From the NCBI GenBank assembly GCA_963991145.1, contig CAXDOZ010000111.1, forward strand, positions 1 through 7,886: a stretch of 7,886 bases of DNA, written 5' to 3'. How positions within the stretch are numbered: position 1 is the first letter of the stretch; every line of letters starts with the position of its first letter. The notes below the pieces were generated by a model that was not told the DNA's origin, did not search any database, and saw only the letters and a list, made by a program, of their open reading frames with translations. The translations under genes were made by a program, and so were the position numbers. This document shows, piece by piece, positions 6,210-7,886 of this stretch. The DNA comes from CAXDOZ01 sp963991145. GTDB taxonomy: Bacteria; Bacteroidota; Bacteroidia; Chitinophagales; JABDMM01.

Positions 6210-6876
6210 AATTTTTCACGTAGTTAAGAGTACAGGTTTCGGTGCCACCAATAACTGGGGTAGTATTCACAATTGTAACAGTAATGGTCATTTCAGTACC
6301 TCCATTATCAATAGTTCCTGAGCCTGAAACGGTAATTAACTGATTAACCTGCTGAGAAGCGATTGTAACATTTGATCCATCAATTGTTCCTTCAAGGTCA
6401 AAGTCGATCAGTCCAATAACTGAAATAAATCCAATGAATGTAATTTCTGTATCGCTGCTGGACTCAACAGATTGATCGTTAGCAACTCCGCTAGTAAGCG
6501 AGCAGTCATGGGTTACGGTCCAGTCGCCTTCTAGAGCATCCGCAGAAAACACTACCTCAACATCTCTGATAACCTCTACAGCCTGGTTCCCTGCTGCATC
6601 AGTGACATTATAAGAGACAGTATATGAACCAAGATTATTTACATCAACATTGGTAGTAACAATGATCTGGTCTGTAAGGTCTCCATCTACTGCATCATAA
6701 GCCATCGCACCAGGGTCAGCATAAGGGACACCAAAGGGAGTTGTTACGTTTCTATCTCCTATAAGAGTTATGATTGGGGGAGTTTGATCATTCCCGGTTC
6801 CTCCGCCATCTTCTTTCTTACAGCCAGAAACAAAAAACAGAATGCAACAACTTAGTGCAAGTAAAAACTTATTCAT
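6208..6876 (-). CDS. Lipoprotein with DUF5011-like Ig domain and beta-rich C-terminal domain
   Basis: The product is a 222-residue predicted lipoprotein. The signal peptide MNKFLLALSCCILFFVSG is followed by the lipobox cysteine Cys19 (VSGC). The next residues KKED then a Gly-rich linker resemble the Bacteroidota export signal that sends lipoproteins to the cell surface. Residues 32-110 match the DUF5011 bacterial Ig-like pattern: PPIITLIG, then DAVDGDLTDQI, then GSYTVSYNVTDAAGNQA and a final VEV. Residues 114-222 form a second beta-rich domain (LEGDWTVTHDC near its start, SGSGTID in the middle, TCTLNYVK at the end) with Cys125 and Cys215 as a possible disulfide pair. Such domains are common in Bacteroidota secreted proteins and have no settled function. 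ATG 6876 was chosen because it begins the signal; the in-frame start at 6912 adds 12 non-signal residues. Six Cs (mRNA sense) precede the ATG instead of a Shine-Dalgarno sequence. It is the probable first gene of the lipoprotein-Kir operon. Confidence 0.88.
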   Translation of the reverse strand: MNKFLLALSCCILFFVSGCKKEDGGGTGNDQTPPIITLIGDRNVTTPFGVPYADPGAMAYDAVDGDLTDQIIVTTNVDVNNLGSYTVSYNVTDAAGNQAVEVIRDVEVVFSADALEGDWTVTHDCSLTSGVANDQSVESSSDTEITFIGFISVIGLIDFDLEGTIDGSNVTIASQQVNQLITVSGSGTIDNGGTEMTITVTIVNTTPVIGGTETCTLNYVKN

Positions 6877-7020
6877 AAGGGGGGTATTTTGCCCTGAAAA
6901 TAGTGTTTTCAATGGAATTAAGCCCTACGGGCCGATGGTCGTTCTCCCAATGTTCATTTCTTGAGGATAACCGATAGCAGCCTCCTTTTCTCCGTGCATT
7001 TATTCAATACCTTCGATTAC

Positions 7021-7886
7021 ATGAGTGAGAGCCAAGAGGGAAAAAAGTTTGGGACCATTGGCGGAGTATTTCTCCCCTCGCTGTTGACCATCCTGGGCGT
7101 GATCATGTACCTGCGTATGGGCTGGGTTGTTGGTCAGGCCGGTATTATCGGTACCATATTGGTCATTCTGTTAGCGCATGTCATCTCGGTCACAACAGGC
7201 CTTTCTGTAAGCTCAATTGCTACCGATAAGAAAATCAAAGCAGGTGGCATTTACTATATGCTTAGTAGAAGCCTTGGTTTACCAATTGGAGGCTCGATCG
7301 GATTAACACTATTTGTAGGAACAGGGCTAAGCATATCACTCTACCTCATTGGATTTGCAGAGAGTTTTAATGCTACCTGGAACCTTGGGTCTACTCTTAA
7401 TGACTACAGACTAACCGGAACTGCAGCACTCTTCACACTTACTATCATCGCTTTAATAAGTACAAACTTAGCCGTTAAGGCTCAATACTTTATACTTGGC
7501 GCGATTGCCCTTTCCCTCGTTTCCATTTTTGCCGGAATGGACAGTAGCACTGCTCCTCCCCAACTCTTCTTTGAAGGCACAGATATTGAATTTGGAACCG
7601 TCTTCGCAATTTTCTTCCCGGCAGTGACAGGCTTTACAGCGGGCATTGCCCTCTCCGGTGACCTTGAAAATCCCAAGAAGTCTATTCCTCTTGGGACAAT
7701 GCTTGCAATCGGGACCGGATTTGTAGTCTACATCGCACTTGCATTCTATATCATTTATAACATTCACCCTACCATTCTTAGAACCAACAACAATATCCTG
7801 GTTACTTCGGCATGGATTCCAGGTCTTGTGATTGCGGGTATTTGGGGTGCTACTCTTTCATCTGCACTGGGAGGAGTTCTTGGTGC
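7021..7886 (+). CDS. Cation-chloride-cotransporter-like (SLC12/NKCC-type) permease, 3'-truncated
   Basis: The first 288 codons of an inner-membrane carrier of the amino acid-polyamine-organocation superfamily, SLC12-like branch, run off the window edge without a stop. After a short cytoplasmic start, KKFGTIGGVFLPSLLTILGV leads into helix 1, and MYLRMGWVVGQAGI follows as in NKCC proteins. TTGLSVSSIATDKKIKAGG then YYMLSRSLG (57-86) is the typical helix 2 region. SLYLIGFAESF (106-116) is helix 3, whose Tyr108 lines up by eye with the tyrosine that helps bind K+ in animal NKCC1. FFPAVTGFTAGIALSGDLEN (198-217) then PKKSIPLGT is the family's most conserved segment at helix 6. Six to eight membrane helices are visible; the rest and the C-terminal domain are missing. 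Bacterial members are often annotated simply as amino acid permeases, and the substrate cannot be read from sequence. ATG 7021 fits the family start. No Shine-Dalgarno sequence is present, and the frame has no stop upstream until inside the divergent gap. Confidence 0.92.
   Translation, partial: MSESQEGKKFGTIGGVFLPSLLTILGVIMYLRMGWVVGQAGIIGTILVILLAHVISVTTGLSVSSIATDKKIKAGGIYYMLSRSLGLPIGGSIGLTLFVGTGLSISLYLIGFAESFNATWNLGSTLNDYRLTGTAALFTLTIIALISTNLAVKAQYFILGAIALSLVSIFAGMDSSTAPPQLFFEGTDIEFGTVFAIFFPAVTGFTAGIALSGDLENPKKSIPLGTMLAIGTGFVVYIALAFYIIYNIHPTILRTNNNILVTSAWIPGLVIAGIWGATLSSALGGVLG

Noticed and set aside
6879..6884. Run of six G (C in mRNA sense) just before the lipoprotein ATG, as a possible phase-variation tract
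   Set aside because: Six bases is too short for credible slipped-strand switching, and no repeat unit surrounds it.
6922..6932. GCCC-TAC-GGGC hairpin in the divergent gap
   Set aside because: The stem is only 4-5 bp, no U-tract follows, and it lies upstream of both divergent genes. It is too short to call an operator or terminator.
7468..7767. 99-codon and 64-codon open frames on the - strand, one with a Cys-rich translation resembling a zinc-binding protein
   Set aside because: They lie wholly inside the strongly supported SLC12-like coding sequence on the + strand. The cysteines arise from codons read in reverse through its conserved segments.
1..7886. Mobile element, phage, CRISPR, toxin-antitoxin or defence system
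   Set aside because: I saw no transposase, integrase, repeat-spacer array, terminal repeats or paired small genes. All coding sequence is accounted for by the listed genes.

Overview
The window looks like chromosomal DNA of a member of the phylum Bacteroidota. The GyrA fragment reads like flavobacterial or cytophagal GyrA (GyrA box QNRGGKG, the stretch GRCFWMRVHEIPEGSKTSKG, an acidic tail). Start sites mostly lack a Shine-Dalgarno sequence, one lipoprotein carries a Lys-Lys-Glu-Asp stretch after its lipobox Cys, and base composition is moderately AT-rich. Flavobacteriales or Cytophagales is my best guess; I cannot place the genus. I see no mobile element, CRISPR array, tRNA or rRNA.

Left part, + strand (1-3361): the 3' four-fifths of gyrA, then after 28 nt a secreted tetratricopeptide-repeat protein, ending in a strong intrinsic terminator. 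The short convergent gap that follows (3304-3407) is packed with three separate hairpins.

Middle part, - strand (3408-5027): a two-domain universal stress protein, and upstream of it a secreted, very acidic protein of unknown function with its own intrinsic terminator (4256-4281). That terminator separates the two genes and rules out the longest possible start of the stress protein. The 234-bp gap 5028-5261 holds a possible promoter with an overlapping small palindrome and a 47-nt imperfect dyad.

Right part (5262-7886): an ion-transport neighbourhood. On the - strand a surface-type lipoprotein with a DUF5011-like Ig domain is followed 7 nt later by an inward-rectifier-type (Kir) K+ channel. 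The channel's Shine-Dalgarno sequence overlaps the lipoprotein's stop codon, so the two are very probably co-transcribed. Divergently, across a 144-bp gap (6877-7020) with no confident promoter, lies the first 288 codons of a cation-chloride-cotransporter (SLC12/NKCC-like) permease that runs off the window. A Kir channel beside an NKCC-like carrier suggests a role in K+ or osmotic balance, but that is inferred from context only.

No stretch over 300 bases lacks a gene. Most of the window is ordinary core and accessory genome. The Kir/lipoprotein/NKCC-like neighbourhood and the structured intergenic regions are the parts most worth a second look.
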